This document shows positions 1-14,092 of a DNA stretch of 64,000 nucleotides, in pieces (within the stretch, counting starts at the first letter, position 1; the number at the start of each line of letters is the position of its first letter). Below the pieces are notes generated by a model that had not been told where the DNA came from, searched no databases, and worked only from the letters and a program-made list of their open reading frames with translations. The stretch is from Ricinus communis (Eukaryota; Streptophyta; Magnoliopsida; Malpighiales; Euphorbiaceae). The DNA is taken from positions 15,672,285 through 15,736,284 of the forward strand of contig NC_063265.1 of the NCBI RefSeq assembly GCF_019578655.1, given 5' to 3'. Both the position numbers and the translations under genes were made by a program.

Positions 1-3000
1 TTTTATAAAGAGATTATCAAAAATAATTTATAATAATTAACAATGTTATAGTTTATTCTATTTAACTCAATTATCTTTATTACAAATATGATAAAGAAAA
101 ATTTAAAAGTAGGTATCGGAATTTAAAATCCACTCAAAAAAATTTATCATAGTTATTTAACTATTAATTATAAATTTAAAATAACAATTACCTATCATAA
201 ATTATAAAAAAAAAATTAAACTAATTATTTTTAATAAGATTATTATTATTTAAATAAATAAAATATTTAAATCAACTATTAATTTATAAAAAAAATAAAA
301 CTAATAAAATCAAACAACTAATTAAAATTAAATCAGTTTTCAGCTATTAACTTTTAAATTTTATTAAACAAATTTAATTTAGCTTAAACGACAAACCTTA
401 TATGATACAAAACTAGTAAACTCAACACCCACCAATATAACTAATAATGTAAAGAAAGCACGTTTTATACATGTATGTATATCTTGCAAATTGTACATTG
501 TTTGTGTAGCTTAGTAAACATCATATTATCATGATTTACAATTAGAAAACGCCTTTAATCATCATCTAAACATTTTGTTTTCTCCGTTTCACACAATTAG
601 AGTTTAATACCACGCTAGTCTAGCCGAATTTTTTATATTTCCAAAAAATAAGATGTCTCGAGTTTAAATTCTTTACTATGTACTAAAAGATTTTTTTTTT
701 TTTTAGCATATTAAAAGCAAAAAATCAAAATTTCTCTAAATTCTTAACCAAACTGAATTTAAAATACAGATAAACCCGAATAATCCTAATAGAAAAGTAA
801 AATAATATATTAAATCAAACTTTAAACAAGTAGTAAATACATTATTGAAAATGGGAGATCAACATTGTAATTTACATTATCTCAGGACATTTCATGGTAA
901 TTTTTCCATAGTGTTAGTATGCTTCGGTTCAATTTATTTGTTTATTTCAATTTTCAGATTAAATTAAAGTTATTTAATATTTTTAATTTATCTATTATAG
1001 AAGTACATATTTATGTAGAAACCAATAAAATAATTAAGATTTACTCTTAAATAAATAATACAAACTAATCTTTAAAATGCAAAAATTAATAATGCATATA
1101 AATATTTTTAACAATTTGATGGATCGGTTCAGTTAAACTGTGATCTAAAATCAAACCCAACTCAAGTAAACTGAGATGATTCATCCCTAAACCTAATGAA
1201 AGATGAAAGATGAAGATGAAGATATAAAGAAGAAGTAATTATTAGTCATTAGAGTGGGTCATAAAGTCTGAAACGTGAGCCAACCATACAGTGGATTGAT
1301 ATTAATTAAGTAAATAATTGATAGAAAATACACTCACAGTAATGTTTAACGAGGCTAAGGCAACATCTAAAATCCAGCCACTCAGTATGAATTATAATGG
1401 CGTTTCCATTCACTGTATTCCACATCATAATTATTACTTTTATTTTCTTCAAACAAAAAATGAATTATTATATTTAATTTAGAGCCACATCAATCCTTTT
1501 AGATAATTTTCTTAAAAAATATTTTGCTCCAATAAAAATAGAATTTTAAATCATTAATCTCTGTTTGGATAATTTTTTTAAGAAGAAAATTTATATTCTT
1601 ATACAGATGTATTGTAATGTATTTTAATGATTTTATTATTTAGGATTTGTCCTTTTATTCAACTGAAGTAATGGAGTTTTGCAGTTTTTCTTTTTTAAGA
1701 GTAAAAATCACAGAAAAAGAAAAATTAGTATGTAGAATGGTCCCCTCCTGCCTCATTTATCATTACAATTAAGAAACGGCCATTTGGGGTCTCTGTTAAT
1801 ATAATAATAGATTACTATCTTTATGAAGAGATTTTTATTTTATTTATTGGGCATTTCAAATGGTTTAAAGTTGATTATTTGAATTACTACAAGTTCTTAT
1901 ATCAAGGTAAATGCATTGGAAAAATCAAACTGTTTTTCTTTTCCTTTTGTATATATATGTATATATTGAAGGCAGCCAACAATGAGCTGTCAAAGGATAA
2001 GGGATGATAAATGTTTTTAAATAAAAAAGAAAAAGAAATTTATTTATACAATAACCTTGAAATTACTTAACCCCACATGCTCATCACTAGGGAATCTCTC
2101 CTTTTTGGACTGCTTTTATTAAATTTGCATGATAAAGTTGGTCATTTTAGGTACGCATGATACAAGAACAAAAGTGATAATTGTGAAAAGAGAAAAAAAA
2201 AAAGTAGAAAAAAGAGGAAATTGGCAATATCTAATGAATTATGAGGAAAATCTCAAATTCCAATTCACAGACGTACTCAATAGCCAAAGAGCCTAGTTTT
2301 ATAGAAGAGTGGCTTTTCTTTTTCTTTTTAAATATTTATTCTTTCATCATGATTATTTGTGTTGAATTGAATATCGCCTTGCTTTAATAAGAAGGCTATT
2401 ATTAGAAAATAAAATTAAAAAAAAAGAACGTTACTTTTCTTTATTATGAGGACAAGTTAGCCATATAATAAATCTGAAGAGAAATTTTCTTTTCTTTTTT
2501 AATTATGTTTATAACTTAAGATTTGATTTGGCACCCTTACTCCTTTCAATTTTATTCAAATACAACTTCGACCCACAAGCTTTAAATTCTATTCAAAAGC
2601 CCTGTTGACCATTTAAAAGAAATAGCATCATTTCCTATCAACAAAAATAGAGTATTACTGATTACATGCTTAGCAACCTAATTCTCTCACTATCCATCCA
2701 AATGATGGAAGGGCGGTTGCTTTATCTTTTAATGCATAACTTCATTAGTCAAAAGAAGTCTGCCAAAATCAAATTATCTACTTCAATAGATCGACCTCTC
2801 GAGACCCAAATATTGTGCAAAGCCAAATTACTAAAGTTAATTACTTTAACAATAAATTTTATGCTTTAGAAAAAAAAAAGATATAGTGAAATATGATAAA
2901 AAGAAAAAAGATAGTATAATTTACCTTTTGCTTCAATCAAATCTCTGAAACAAATTGATATAATCTCGCCTACCATGCCAAGAATGGATTATAAATATAT

Positions 3001-3700
3001 AAAAAGGTAAAATTTGAATAAAAACCCTGTAGTTTAACATTTTTACACTTGATGAATATAAGTATTTTTTGTATCAAAAGAAGTAACATATGTTTCATTT
3101 TTTAGCATTTTTCTAGATACATTCAATGTTTTTCTTCAATTCTTTAGGTTATAAATATTAATAGAAATATAAATATTTAATAAAATAAGTTTTTAATTAA
3201 TTTACCATCCAATTAGATATTTCATAATCATAAAAATTTATTAAAAATATATTTTTTAATTTCAATCAAAATTAAAAAATAAATTATTAATATATTTATA
3301 AATTCTTTGATGCATTATTAAATGTTACATTGCTTATAAAGTCATAATTTAGTAATACTACATATTAAATACATTTAAAACTATGTAAAAATAATAAAAA
3401 CTTAAATACATACCTATAGATTGCTAAATAAATAAAACACAATGTACTTCTTTAATACAAAAAATATATATATCCTTCAAATTAAAAAAAAAAAGCGTCA
3501 AACTATAAGATGATTTTTTAAATTTTACCCAATATAAAATATCATATTGCCAATTTTGAAGACTATAAATATCGCATTTAGTTTTTTACTTTAAAGTTCT
3601 AATTAGATACCCCATTCCAATCATAAGTTGGCTCATCCAAAAACAAAGATCACCTGTGACTTTTTATTTTATGAAAAGATGTATCAAGCAAAAGTTGAGA
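1..3700. other. AT-rich intergenic DNA, no gene seen
   Basis: Very AT-rich sequence with dense stops in all frames. The longest open frame, near 2666-2869, is low-complexity and has no recognisable motif, splice partners or homology I can name. No RNA gene seen. Homopurine and homopyrimidine tracts and short TA runs are scattered through it. Confidence 0.7.
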
Positions 3701-3704
3701 TAAT

Positions 3705-3955
3705 TATATAAATAGTGATTGAATTTCATATTTAGTTTTATTTTAATTATAAAAAATTTATTTTATATTATTTAATTTTAATTATATTTTAATTTAGTTA
3801 TTTTTTAAATGAAAGATTGGTTCATTAATAAGAAAAATTAAAATGGTGAATAAAATAAAGATTGAATGATTAAAATAAAATAAATTAGAATTTTATGTTT
3901 AAAGTGAAAATAAATATAAAATTTATTAACTATTTATAAAAATGATCTTTGAAGA
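3705..3955. mobile_element. MITE-like inverted-repeat element, copy A
   Basis: The left arm begins near 3707 with tataaatagtgattgaattt followed by a T-rich tract reading tttagttttatttta. The reverse complement of the right end (about 3850-3950) begins with a similar tataaatagt-type sequence followed by ATTT/TTTTA-rich sequence. The arms can therefore pair over roughly 100 bases with mismatches. The arm resembles that of the element at 24.75-25.05 kb, so this is a family and not a chance palindrome. It has no coding capacity, as expected of a non-autonomous foldback or MITE. The exact termini and target-site duplication cannot be fixed by eye. Confidence 0.5.
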
Positions 3956-4169
3956 GCTAAATATAATTCTTAAATTTTCAGCCCTTTAGTTATTAAATTT
4001 ATCATTATTTTATATAAATTTTGTAAGTAATCAAGAGTTTATATTATATTTCTATATAGAGAATAAAATATTTATAAACACTTTACAAGTATATATCTAT
4101 CAAGAGTAATTGATTATAAGTATAAGATAAAACAATAATTATCTTATTATCTAATACCCTTTCTCAAAC

Positions 4170-5110
4170 CAATGCCGGTGAAGCTTATAGTCGAAAACTT
4201 GTAGAGGATATTGGCTTGGTTAAAATATTAGCGATTTGGTCTTTGAAAGAAAAAAACGAACCCAAAATTCTTTTAAAGCAACTCTTCTACGAATAAAATG
4301 ATAGTTTAATTCGATATGCTTAGTATAAACATGGAAAATAAAATTAGAAGAAATATATATATTATATTGCTCCAATATTATCACACCATATAGAAATAGA
4401 AGAAAATGGTAGAAAACTAATCTCAGTCAATAAAATTTTTAGACAAAGTGTTTCTGCTGCAGCATTAGTCAAAAATTTGTACTCTCCTTTAGCGGAGAAT
4501 CTAGCAATCGTAGGCTGCTTCTTAGCAGTCTAGGGAGTCAAATTTTAACTGAAGTAAATTCTATAACCACTTGTAGATCTTTTATTATCAAAACAACCTC
4601 CTAATCGCTATCACCAAAATAATGCAAATTCATTTAGCTAGAATGAACAAATCACAAGCTAAAACAAGCTATAGATTTGAGATATCTAAACCAACGTTTA
4701 ACTATTGTCGAATAGATATCAATGTTACAATATATAAATTTACAAATAAACTATGTCAGTCTAAGTGAATGTCACGTATTACAGGACTCTCACAGTTTAA
4801 CGATAGAAATTACGATTGACCAATTTCGAACCATTAGATTTGGACAAGGCAGCAGAACTCGCAGTTAGTATAGTATATATATGGTTTGGCCTCACCCATA
4901 TATATTAGTGCAATGCAAGTGATGTATTTCCTTTGCAATGATAAAAGAGCATATTTATCGTGAATAACTGGAATGTTATAAAAGAAATTCAATAATTTTG
5001 AATTTAAAAAATATTTTCTAAATTTTTTACTAAATCACGAATAAAAATTCTAGATGTTCCTGTAATCACAATATGATCAATATAGTCAGTTTGCAAAGTC
5101 ATGCCTGCTC
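4170..5110 (-). pseudogene. Ty1/copia pol remnant (RT end and RNase H)
   Basis: Reading the minus strand recovers the diagnostic order of copia pol C-terminal blocks. First comes an RT-palm scrap ending ..IVITGTS near 5056-5095, then VKRWFRYLK-like residues. These are followed by an RSTSGY block with AKKQPTIARF (about 4490-4590), SAKGEYKFLTNAAAET, WCDN-GAI near 4370-4395, and TKHIELNYHF near 4281-4325, followed by a degraded Asp-Ile-Phe-Thr-Lys-Pro region. Stop codons and frameshifts interrupt every block, and the metal-binding Asp pair of the RT palm appears deleted. No LTRs, integrase or gag are visible, so this is an old truncated copy. Confidence 0.75.
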
Positions 5111-8100
5111 AAATTTTACAATATAACCCAAGCATAATTAGGCTCTAATTATATTTGAACCAGATTGAATTTATATTAAAAAGGATTTCGTGTCATTTGA
5201 ATTACTTTAGCACTATTTATATAAATACTAATCATTTTACTAATAGTATATGATTCTTTTCTTGGTCACCAAAAGAAAAGAAAAGTCTTTGTATCAACTG
5301 CCAATTGATAAAATCTAGGACTGGTCTGTACATACCTTAACCACCTTCTTAACTAAAAAGCACATCTTGTTGCCCTACCAAACAAACTGCCTGAAAAGAA
5401 AATAATGCCCAGCACGCTGTCGTTTCCTTGTTTCCAGTTTCGTCACCTTTCCAACATGGCATTTATCGGATGCAATTACTGCCATGTCATCCATTGAGCA
5501 ATTAAGAATAAGTAACGATAAGACAAAATCTATATAATAAATTTTTATATCAATAACTTTGATATATAAATATAATAAAATGATATAGTTTTTTAAGTTT
5601 GTTTTACCAATAATATTGTAATAAAATTAATAAATTATTATTAACTAATTAATGATTCTAATTCTAAAAAATTATATATCTATCTTTTTATTTATAAATT
5701 ATTTTTAGTTAAATAAATAATTTTGATCTTAAATATATATATATATATATATATAAAATAATAAACATATTAAATAATAAAATAAACCAATTTGCATAAT
5801 TGGTTGTTAATTGTATAATATATTCAATTGTTATTATATGTATTTAACTAAATATTAGTCAAATTATATATGTGTATGTAATAAAATATATAATTTAAGA
5901 TTTTTAAATTGAAAAATATATATATATTTAACATAAGCATTTAAATATATTTTATAATTAAATATATATAAATAAAATAATAATAATAATAATTACATAG
6001 CACATAAATAAATAATTAGTGATAATATTCAAATTTAAGAATTCAACCAATCTCTAATTATATATTTTTTTTAATTTAATCTATTCATATCCATCATATT
6101 AATGAAACTTATAAGAGAGCAAAATAGTGGTTCTAATCCACCATCAAGTCAAATCACATCGTAAGATAATAAGCATTTTTATTTATTCCTTTCCTACCAA
6201 GAGTCGGAGAAAGAGGAAAAAGAGAGAGAGTTTCTCTAATTTTAAAGTGTAACCTTGTCAGTTATACAAGTTACCATGAGTCACAATATGATTGGTCTGT
6301 TATTCTAAATCATTGTATTAATTGGAATTACTGGTTTATAACACAATTTAATTTCTCCAAAACCTGAACCGTCCGATCAAAAGTTTGGATCAAGTGACAA
6401 AGTTTAAATTTTTGATTAGTGGATGCGAGTGCAGAGAATCTCGGTCACTTTTACTGTTATTATTACTACTAATAATAATAATAATAATTTATTTAAGGGA
6501 GTAGTAGCAATAAGTGGAGGATTGCGTGTTTGGTCCGGGCCGTCAACGGTCTTACCAACAGCTTTTAAGTTACTGTTAAGTTTTGCTTTTTGCAGAATTA
6601 GAATTATTAATTATTATTTTCTTTTGCTGTATTTCCTTCGTCTTTTTTTAGGCATTTGATAGGAGCACTCCTTTGTCTCTCTCTATTCATTATTTTATTG
6701 TTTTCTATGTTAGTATTACCTTATCGTGATGATATAGCCTCCTATGATTTTCCTTGCGGTTGGTGGCAGAATATAGAAAACACTTAATTGGATTAACCAC
6801 ATTTTGGTAGTTTATCAAACATAAAATGGAATCGATAAAACATAATTAAAATAATTAAATATTATATTCATAAATTTAGTATATGATAATTAATTTAAAT
6901 TTATATTTTACTTTTTTTATATAAATGAATTGGTGGATAAAAAATATTCAAACTTGAACTTTTTAAAAAGATATTTAAATTTGAATTCTTTAAAGGTATA
7001 TATATTCAAGTTATTTTAAATTTATTTAAAAAAATTATATTATTAACTATATATTATATACTTTTTAAATTGGTCTCATGCAATTTGAAACATTGATTGT
7101 ATTTGGACTAAGTTTTATGATAAAAAAGAAATATAAAAACTACTTAAATCCAACGATATTCAGCATTGACCAATTATACATTTTATAAATAAATAAACAA
7201 AGCTACTATTACGAAATATCACATACATACTTCAACTGCAAGAAAAGAATTAGCAAGTGAAGTCCTTGTAAAATCATGTTCCCACAAGTATCCATATTGA
7301 TTTGACTTTTAATCTTCTCTTTATCCTTCCAACATTGACTTTAATCTTCTTCTTCTTTTTTCTTTTCTTTTCTTTTGCTCTAAGAAGAAACATTGACCTT
7401 TAATCTTGCTTGAATTTAAGTTGTGGTGTATAGTCAATACGGGTGAACAGAATCACAACAGAATTGAAAATCGAACTACCAGTGCAGTTTGGTTCAGTTA
7501 TGATCATTATGTTAATTTATTTATTTCTATATATATATATAAAATATTGTTATACTATTATAATATAATATTTTACAATTATATTTTATGTTTCATGTCA
7601 TTTTTATTATTTCAATTTATAATCTAATTTGCATATATTAGATTATTTATCTCTTAATTTAATAAATTACATAATAAAAAAATCTATGATTATCAAAGAT
7701 TTTAATTATGTATGCATAATTAAATCATAAAAGATACAATTATAAAAGTCTGGTTCGAATGAGATTGAACGCTTGAGTAAGAATAAAATGCCTATATAAG
7801 AAATGAGTCATAATAGATTTTTAAGATGGTAGACCTTTAGAATAGGTGAATATTAATAAATCCAACTGCGCATCAAAACTGTATAAAATGCGATTAAGCT
7901 ATATATATGAGAATTATATCCAATCATATGAGATATTTTTTTATTATTTGATTTTAGAGTTGCAAAAAATTTCAAAATTAAAAATGTTAGGATTGAAAAA
8001 TCTTTTAGAATAAATGACTTCATATTCATTTAATTTATAAAGGAGAGAGAAGAGTTCGGTGGAAGTTACTTTTAAGACATGTGTTAGTTCAAGAGTTGTT

Positions 8101-9826
8101 GATAGTTGATAGTAGATTGATATTAAACTTTTGATAAATTATTTTATTTTTATTTTTTGTTAATAAGATATTAAATTACTGATATAAACACCAATTAAAG
8201 CTTATATTAATAATATACATCATAATATTATCGGTTTAATGAGTTCAATATATTAGTTAATTTACTAATCAGTATAAAATATATACTCATATTTTTTATT
8301 TATTAAGAAATAAAAACACTAAATGTTATATTACACATTATTTTAATTTTATAAAATATTATAAATAGAAATTTCATTTCAATTTTCTAAAAATTGTTAA
8401 ATTAATATTTTCAAAAGACATAAAAAGTAATCTTCTATTGTTAGTTTCATCTAAAAACTTCAAATCAGGTTATCATTGGTTAAAAACGAAAGAATAATAA
8501 TTAAAATAAAAATAATAACAAAAAGATTAGTTTAATCAATTATTTTATACAAATAAAGTTATTAATAAAAAAATTTAAATTAGAGATATTTAGACTTTTC
8601 AATATTTTAACAGATATTAGTAGCGCTACCTCGACATATGTTAAATACTGAAAAACTACTACTTGACAATTACACGAAACACCTCCCGATATATCAAGAG
8701 ACAAAGCAATAATTTCCCATGGAATTTAAATCGGGTCATTGCAATAATATTAAAGTGTTATCCAAACAATTAAATTGCAATTTCAAGTTAATTAGGATTG
8801 GAATTGCATTACAACTCTAAATCTCAATTTCAATTTCAATTCTGATATTGTGATAAATTAAATAAAAATGAAAGAAGAACCCAAACTGTTGTAAGGATAA
8901 AGACTAGGAAGTTTCAACCCTATTTCTCCTTTATTTGTCATCTTTGATTAAAGAAACTTAACACTTTTTGGAACTCTTTGCAGGGATGTAAATGCCTTTT
9001 CACTTTTGTGGGTTGCTTCATTTATAATTTATGAAACAGGAGGTGCCCAGAGAAACAAATTTAAATTACAATAAAACTTTTAAAGGAAGATAATAAAAAC
9101 AAATAAAAATTAGATTTTTCAAATTATGATAAGAAACGTAAGTTAGGGATTTGAACTTTTTGGATTAATATGTATACTAAAATACAAAACAAAGTATTAT
9201 TTTATGGCGGATTTTTTGCTTTTACAGCACAGCACTTTGTTTGACTGCCATTTTTATATCTAAATCGGTTGCTTTTCGGAGTACTAAAAAGAAAAACATC
9301 TTCTAATTGCTCTGATCATTTTTATTATTATTCGGACAAAGTTTTTCTCTTTCTTTCAGTTTTACCTAACTGACCTTCACCTGTATCGATATTTACAATG
9401 CTTAAATTGTTTAAAACTTGTTATTGCGCATATACTACAAGGGTATCAAAATAATATAGAGAAAAGAATATTAAAAATTTTATAATATGGAATCATAATT
9501 CCATTATACACATGACAATTTATCAAAATTATACTACTAAAAATTTATGTCTATTTCATAATTAATTTGTCATTTTTATGATGTGAAAGATAATGGTGTA
9601 ATTTGTTAGGCAAAAATGAGAGTCTGAAATTTAGTTCGTTTATTTTCTTTTTTTTTTTTCTTTTTTTTTGTTAAAATATTTTAATTTTATTGAAAAGAAT
9701 CATATATGTATAGTTAAATATAAAATGTTGTTACCCTGTAGTTTTTTTTAATGGATTATATATGTTTGAGATCACCTAATAGCAATATAAATAATACTTG
9801 CCTATTATACTAATAAAACAGATTGA

Positions 9827-9884
<58 letters not shown>

Positions 9885-10420
9885 GTACATTATATTAATC
9901 CTAAAAAATTTGTATCAGATTATTGTGTATTATAGTCATTTTAGGAAATTTTTGAAAGCAGAACAAGTAAATAAAAGGCTGCATTTTGTTTTATAGAATA
10001 GCAGGCTACATATTCATGTATTTTTAATCTTTGATTTAAATGTTGATGATACATTACTTATGTAAAATGGAACTTAAATGGTGCAAATTAAGGGTTCATT
10101 TTAATTAATTAAGTGAAACAATGGTTTCTCCTTAATCATATTCATACCATTTTAAGAAGATTTTTTGAACTGATATTTTTTTCCCTTAACCCTTCCAATT
10201 GATAGAAAAGGAATTTACAGAAACTCCATTTTTGGTGTAGAAGGCTTAACTTTATATAGGCAGGGAAAGTTAAAATTAAAAGAAAATATTATAGAGAAGG
10301 GCAATATGGGTAAAGTGAAAAGAAAATCGGTATAATGGTAGTTGTGTTCATGAGACTGTATGTAGAGCCCAAAAGAAAAACTATGTTCTCTCAGTCCCTT
10401 ATTTCTTCTCCTCCATTAAT
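5111..10420. other. Intergenic DNA upstream of the AHL gene
   Basis: AT-rich, with no convincing exon. The open frames at 6423-6659 and 7406-7627 are low-complexity (Asn runs, Ile/Tyr runs) and lack family motifs. A TA microsatellite lies at about 9834-9881 and a shorter one near 5737-5755. I recognise no RNA gene. The last few hundred bases probably include the distal AHL promoter. Confidence 0.65.
9834..9881. repeat. (TA)n microsatellite
   Basis: About 24 uninterrupted TA units. Likely polymorphic in length. No gene overlaps it. Confidence 0.9.
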
Positions 10421-10424
10421 GGGC

Positions 10425-10467
10425 TATAAAGCTTTATAAAATTCTCTTCTCTCTCTCTCTCTCTCTT
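10425..10467 (+). promoter_or_regulatory. TATA boxes and CT repeat of the AHL gene
   Basis: Two TATA-type sequences, TATAAA at 10425-10430 and again ending at 10440, are followed at once by a (CT)n tract at 10443-10467. Transcription probably starts in or near the CT tract, about 180-200 bases before the ATG at 10648. CT-rich leaders after a TATA box are common in plants. Confidence 0.55.
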
Positions 10468-10647
10468 TAATTTTGTTTTTCTTTTTTCAGGAAAGGAAAA
10501 GAACAAAAGCTACATTACAGTACACATCACATCTTCTACTTCTGGCGCCATTTACACTCTCTGTCTTTGTTCAAACTTCACTCTCCAACTTTCCATTCTT
10601 TTTTCCTCTTCTACTTCTAGAAAACAATCACATCTCTCTACTTTTCC

Positions 10648-13622
10648 ATGGAGGAAAAAGAAAGCACGGTTTCTGGGTCGCCAATGGGTTCGGAGACTGA
10701 CTCACCCCAACCAGTAAGTAGCATGGTAGCAGTAGAGCCACCACCGCAGCAGGTGATGATGAATATAAACATGAACATGGGTGCTCCTGGAGAGAACGTG
10801 ATGATCCTGGAGAGAAGCAGCAATGTAAGTGCAACAACAGCAGCATCTATAGCAAGTAGCGGAGGGTCAGGAGGAGGAGGAGGAGGTAATAATAATAATA
10901 ATAGTCTGGATTTGTTTGGGAAAAAGAAAAGAGGCAGGCCAAGAAAATATGATTCAGAAGGAAACTTAAGAGTGCAGCCATTTAATCATTATCAAGCAGT
11001 TTCTGCAGCAACAGGAGCACTAACATCACCACCGCCAACAACACCTGCCTTCTCTTTTTCTCCTTCTCCTCCTGATCATGGCTTCAACTCTTCTTCAAAA
11101 AGAGGTAGAGGTAGACCTCCCGGGTCTGGTAACTGGCAGCTTCTTGCTTCTTTAGGTGAGTTTTCAAGAAACCCAGAAGTTGAAAAGCGGAAAAGAAGAC
11201 ATCTTTAGGTGATAAAGTGGTATCATCTATCGTTTTTAGGCTTGTCTCTCTTATGTGCTTTTCAAGTATTGATTGGTCGCCGTGAAAATGGAGGAAAAGA
11301 AAAGAATTTTTTTAAAATAAGAGCTAAGTATGTGTGATGATTTATTTATTATAATTATCCCTTTCTTCGAATGAAATAAGAGGCAAAAGATTCAAACTTA
11401 CCAACTCTTCTTTATTTCTTTTCACCTTTTTAACCTACTATCATCTAATTATGACCTTGAAGAACCCAAAGGAGTTGATGAATTAATGCTCTTAGAGGAA
11501 ATAATAAATAAATTTTGGGGTGTAAATATACTGAGAAAAGAAAATTAGGGTTTTTATTCTTTTTGGAAAAAAATTGCATTTGAGATTGGGGATGTCTTGG
11601 ATTGACAATTACATGCACACAAGAAGATGATAATGATAATAAAATTTTCTTTTCTGTACTTTCCATTTTTTTTCCTTTCATTATGGTGTGCCAAGCCCTG
11701 TAGACCAGCGACATATTCTTGGCTTTTTCTAGTTCAAAGAAAAAAAGAAAGGAATTAAATTTATTTCTGCCTTATTTTCTTTTTTTCTTTTTTTCTATTA
11801 GATTTATCTCACATTATGGCATTTGATCTTTGAAGGAGAGTTATTTGCAAACACAGCAGGAGGGGACTTCACTCCTCACGTGGTAACTGTGAATACTGGA
11901 GAGGTAATTAAATTTACTTAGCCAAGAATGTACTAAAGATTTAAGGAGTTACTATATTTTACCAATTTAGCAGTGTCTATTTAAGGGTATATATTTATTT
12001 GTATGGACCTTAAGTGACAGTATTCAAATGATTCCTTCATTATTACTACCTGCAGGATGTGGCAGGAAAAATTCACTCATTTGCTCAAAAGGGTCCTAGA
12101 GGAATATGTATTCTATCTGCCAATGGAGCTGTTTCTAACGTTACCATTCGCCAACCGGGTTCCTCTGGTGGTATTTTGACTTATGAGGTATGATTTTGGA
12201 CTATTGCTCTTTAAACTCATGTGATTATCATTTATCTTTACTTTTCCAGATTTGGCTCATTAGAACCTTTCTCTTCATTGGTTTAACAATTATTTATCCA
12301 AAAAAAAGAAAGAGTTTCATTTCCAAAAATTAAGTCATGCTTTCTCATTATCTTATGTGGGGTATTATGTTAGTTGTCCTGTTTTTTATTCTGTGTTTGG
12401 TTGGTCTTGTAATTTGCTGTTATATCGTCTTATAGTTTTGTGATTCCAGTAGATGTATGCCCTCAGAACCGTTCTGAAAATAATTTTTAAGTGAATAATG
12501 TATTACGTATACTGATTCAAAAGGATATGTCATTGTCAACTAGGCCCGACGGGCAGATGTTTAACCTAGCAGCAGTTGCATATCTTTATCAGAAAACGAA
12601 TAGAAAATTAATTTCTGTAACCTCGTCTGTAAAGCTAGTTACCCCTTCAGAAGTGACAATTAATACTCATTCAGAATTTCTGATAATTACTGCACATTTA
12701 AGTTTGGCCGATGAATGGAAATTCTCAATACCATTGATTCCGCACTGCAACAAGAAATGAGAATAATTTGAGCAGTTGTGCTCTGATGGGTCGTTCTTGT
12801 GACAGTTTCTCCAAATGTATAATTTTCTTTTATCGTTTATAGATATTAAATTCTCTTTGTAGGGCCGTTTTGAGATCCTTTCATTATCTGGGTCATTCAC
12901 AGTCAGTGAAAATGGTGGTGTAAGAAGTAGGACTGGTGGACTGAGTGTTTCCTTGGCTAGTCCTGATGGTCGTGTAATAGGTGGTGGCATTGCAGGACTA
13001 TTGTTAGCAGCTAGCCCCATCCAAGTAAGCCTTTCTCTTGTGCATTCTCTAAAGCTTTCCTACCTTTTTAACTTATTATCTTTCAAATTAATTAGCAGCA
13101 GTTGTCTCATGAATTTATTTCTTTCTTATTTGCTAAGATTGTTATGGGCAGCTTCATGCCAAATGGTTACAAGGTACACAAGAAGAAGCACCATCGCGAA
13201 AATACTGTGATTCGAGGTACTCAAGGTGTAGTTTCAGAGGCAAGTCCAATCTCACAGGCAAAACCTAATGGTGAGACATGTTTGATATCCGCATCTCCAG
13301 TGCCAGAACAGAGCCATGGAGGAACAGAAAATAGTGCAAATGACCAGCAAATACCAAATGCTACCAACTCTTTAAGTGTCTGTTGGAATGGATCAGAACC
13401 CACATCTGATCAAAGGCCATCTCCTGACATCAATGTATCTGTCCTTAACGAAGAAGATGTACAAGGTGCACCATACACAATTAGCTTATTATAAGTACAA
13501 GAAGTTAAATTTTACTTTAATGCCTAACATATTATGACATTTTGTTGCAGGTGTACTTTGAGAAATTGGAGGCTGATAAGACAATAGAAAGAAGCAAATT
13601 CTATTTGCAATTATTGTTTTAA
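10648..13622 (+). CDS. AT-hook motif nuclear-localized (AHL) DNA-binding protein
   Basis: Nuclear protein that binds AT-rich, matrix-attachment-type DNA; the family acts in oligomeric complexes on chromatin and transcription. Exons: 10648-11155, 11836-11903, 12056-12187, 12863-13024, and one from 13138; all junctions are GT-AG and keep frame. Residues 72-85 are Gly- and Asn-rich. There are two AT-hooks, KKRGRPRKY around residue 95 and KRGRGRPPGSG around 152-161. A PPC/DUF296 domain follows, with ..GGDFTPHVVTV, GRFEILSLSGSF and SRTGGLSVSLASPDGRV. Two hooks plus introns point to the intron-bearing AHL clade. The 3' end is ambiguous. Exon 5 can run to a stop at 13494 (408 aa). A weak donor GT at 13459 joins an exon at 13551 that ends at 13622 (420 aa). 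A donor GT at 13466 gives a stop at 13561 (402 aa). Confidence 0.93.
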
Positions 13623-14092
13623 CATTTATCCACAGGATATTCTAATCTTGCATCATAGTTAGATTAGGACATGTAGTACTGCTTATTGCAATGTTAAATG
13701 GAGTTTCTAATCCAAAACACTGATCATAATGACTACAGATACTTCTCTAATTTGCAATTTGGATCGTTATGTTAGATCTTTATGGATGAACTTTCATAAT
13801 CATTTCTCACTTCAATCCTTCACTTCCAATCTCTGTTCCTTCTATACTAGGTTCAGGCATTGTCAAAGAATGAAGATATTATAAGCAATTAATTTTAAAC
13901 TCCTGTTAACATTATGGGTTAACAAATATGAGTAGATTTAAACAAAAATTTGGGTTAAAAACTCCACTTAGCAAACTATGTAATAATTTGGATATCTGAT
14001 ACGAGAAATTGTGGGTTCAACTTAAAGTAAATTAAAACAGAATGTGCAATCTACATTCTGAATCATTAGTGTTATATTTTCAAATTGTGGGC

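Noticed and set aside
12491..13020. Open frames on both strands inside the AHL introns and exons
   Set aside because: They are shadows of the AHL gene; the PPC domain exons in the other frame explain the region.
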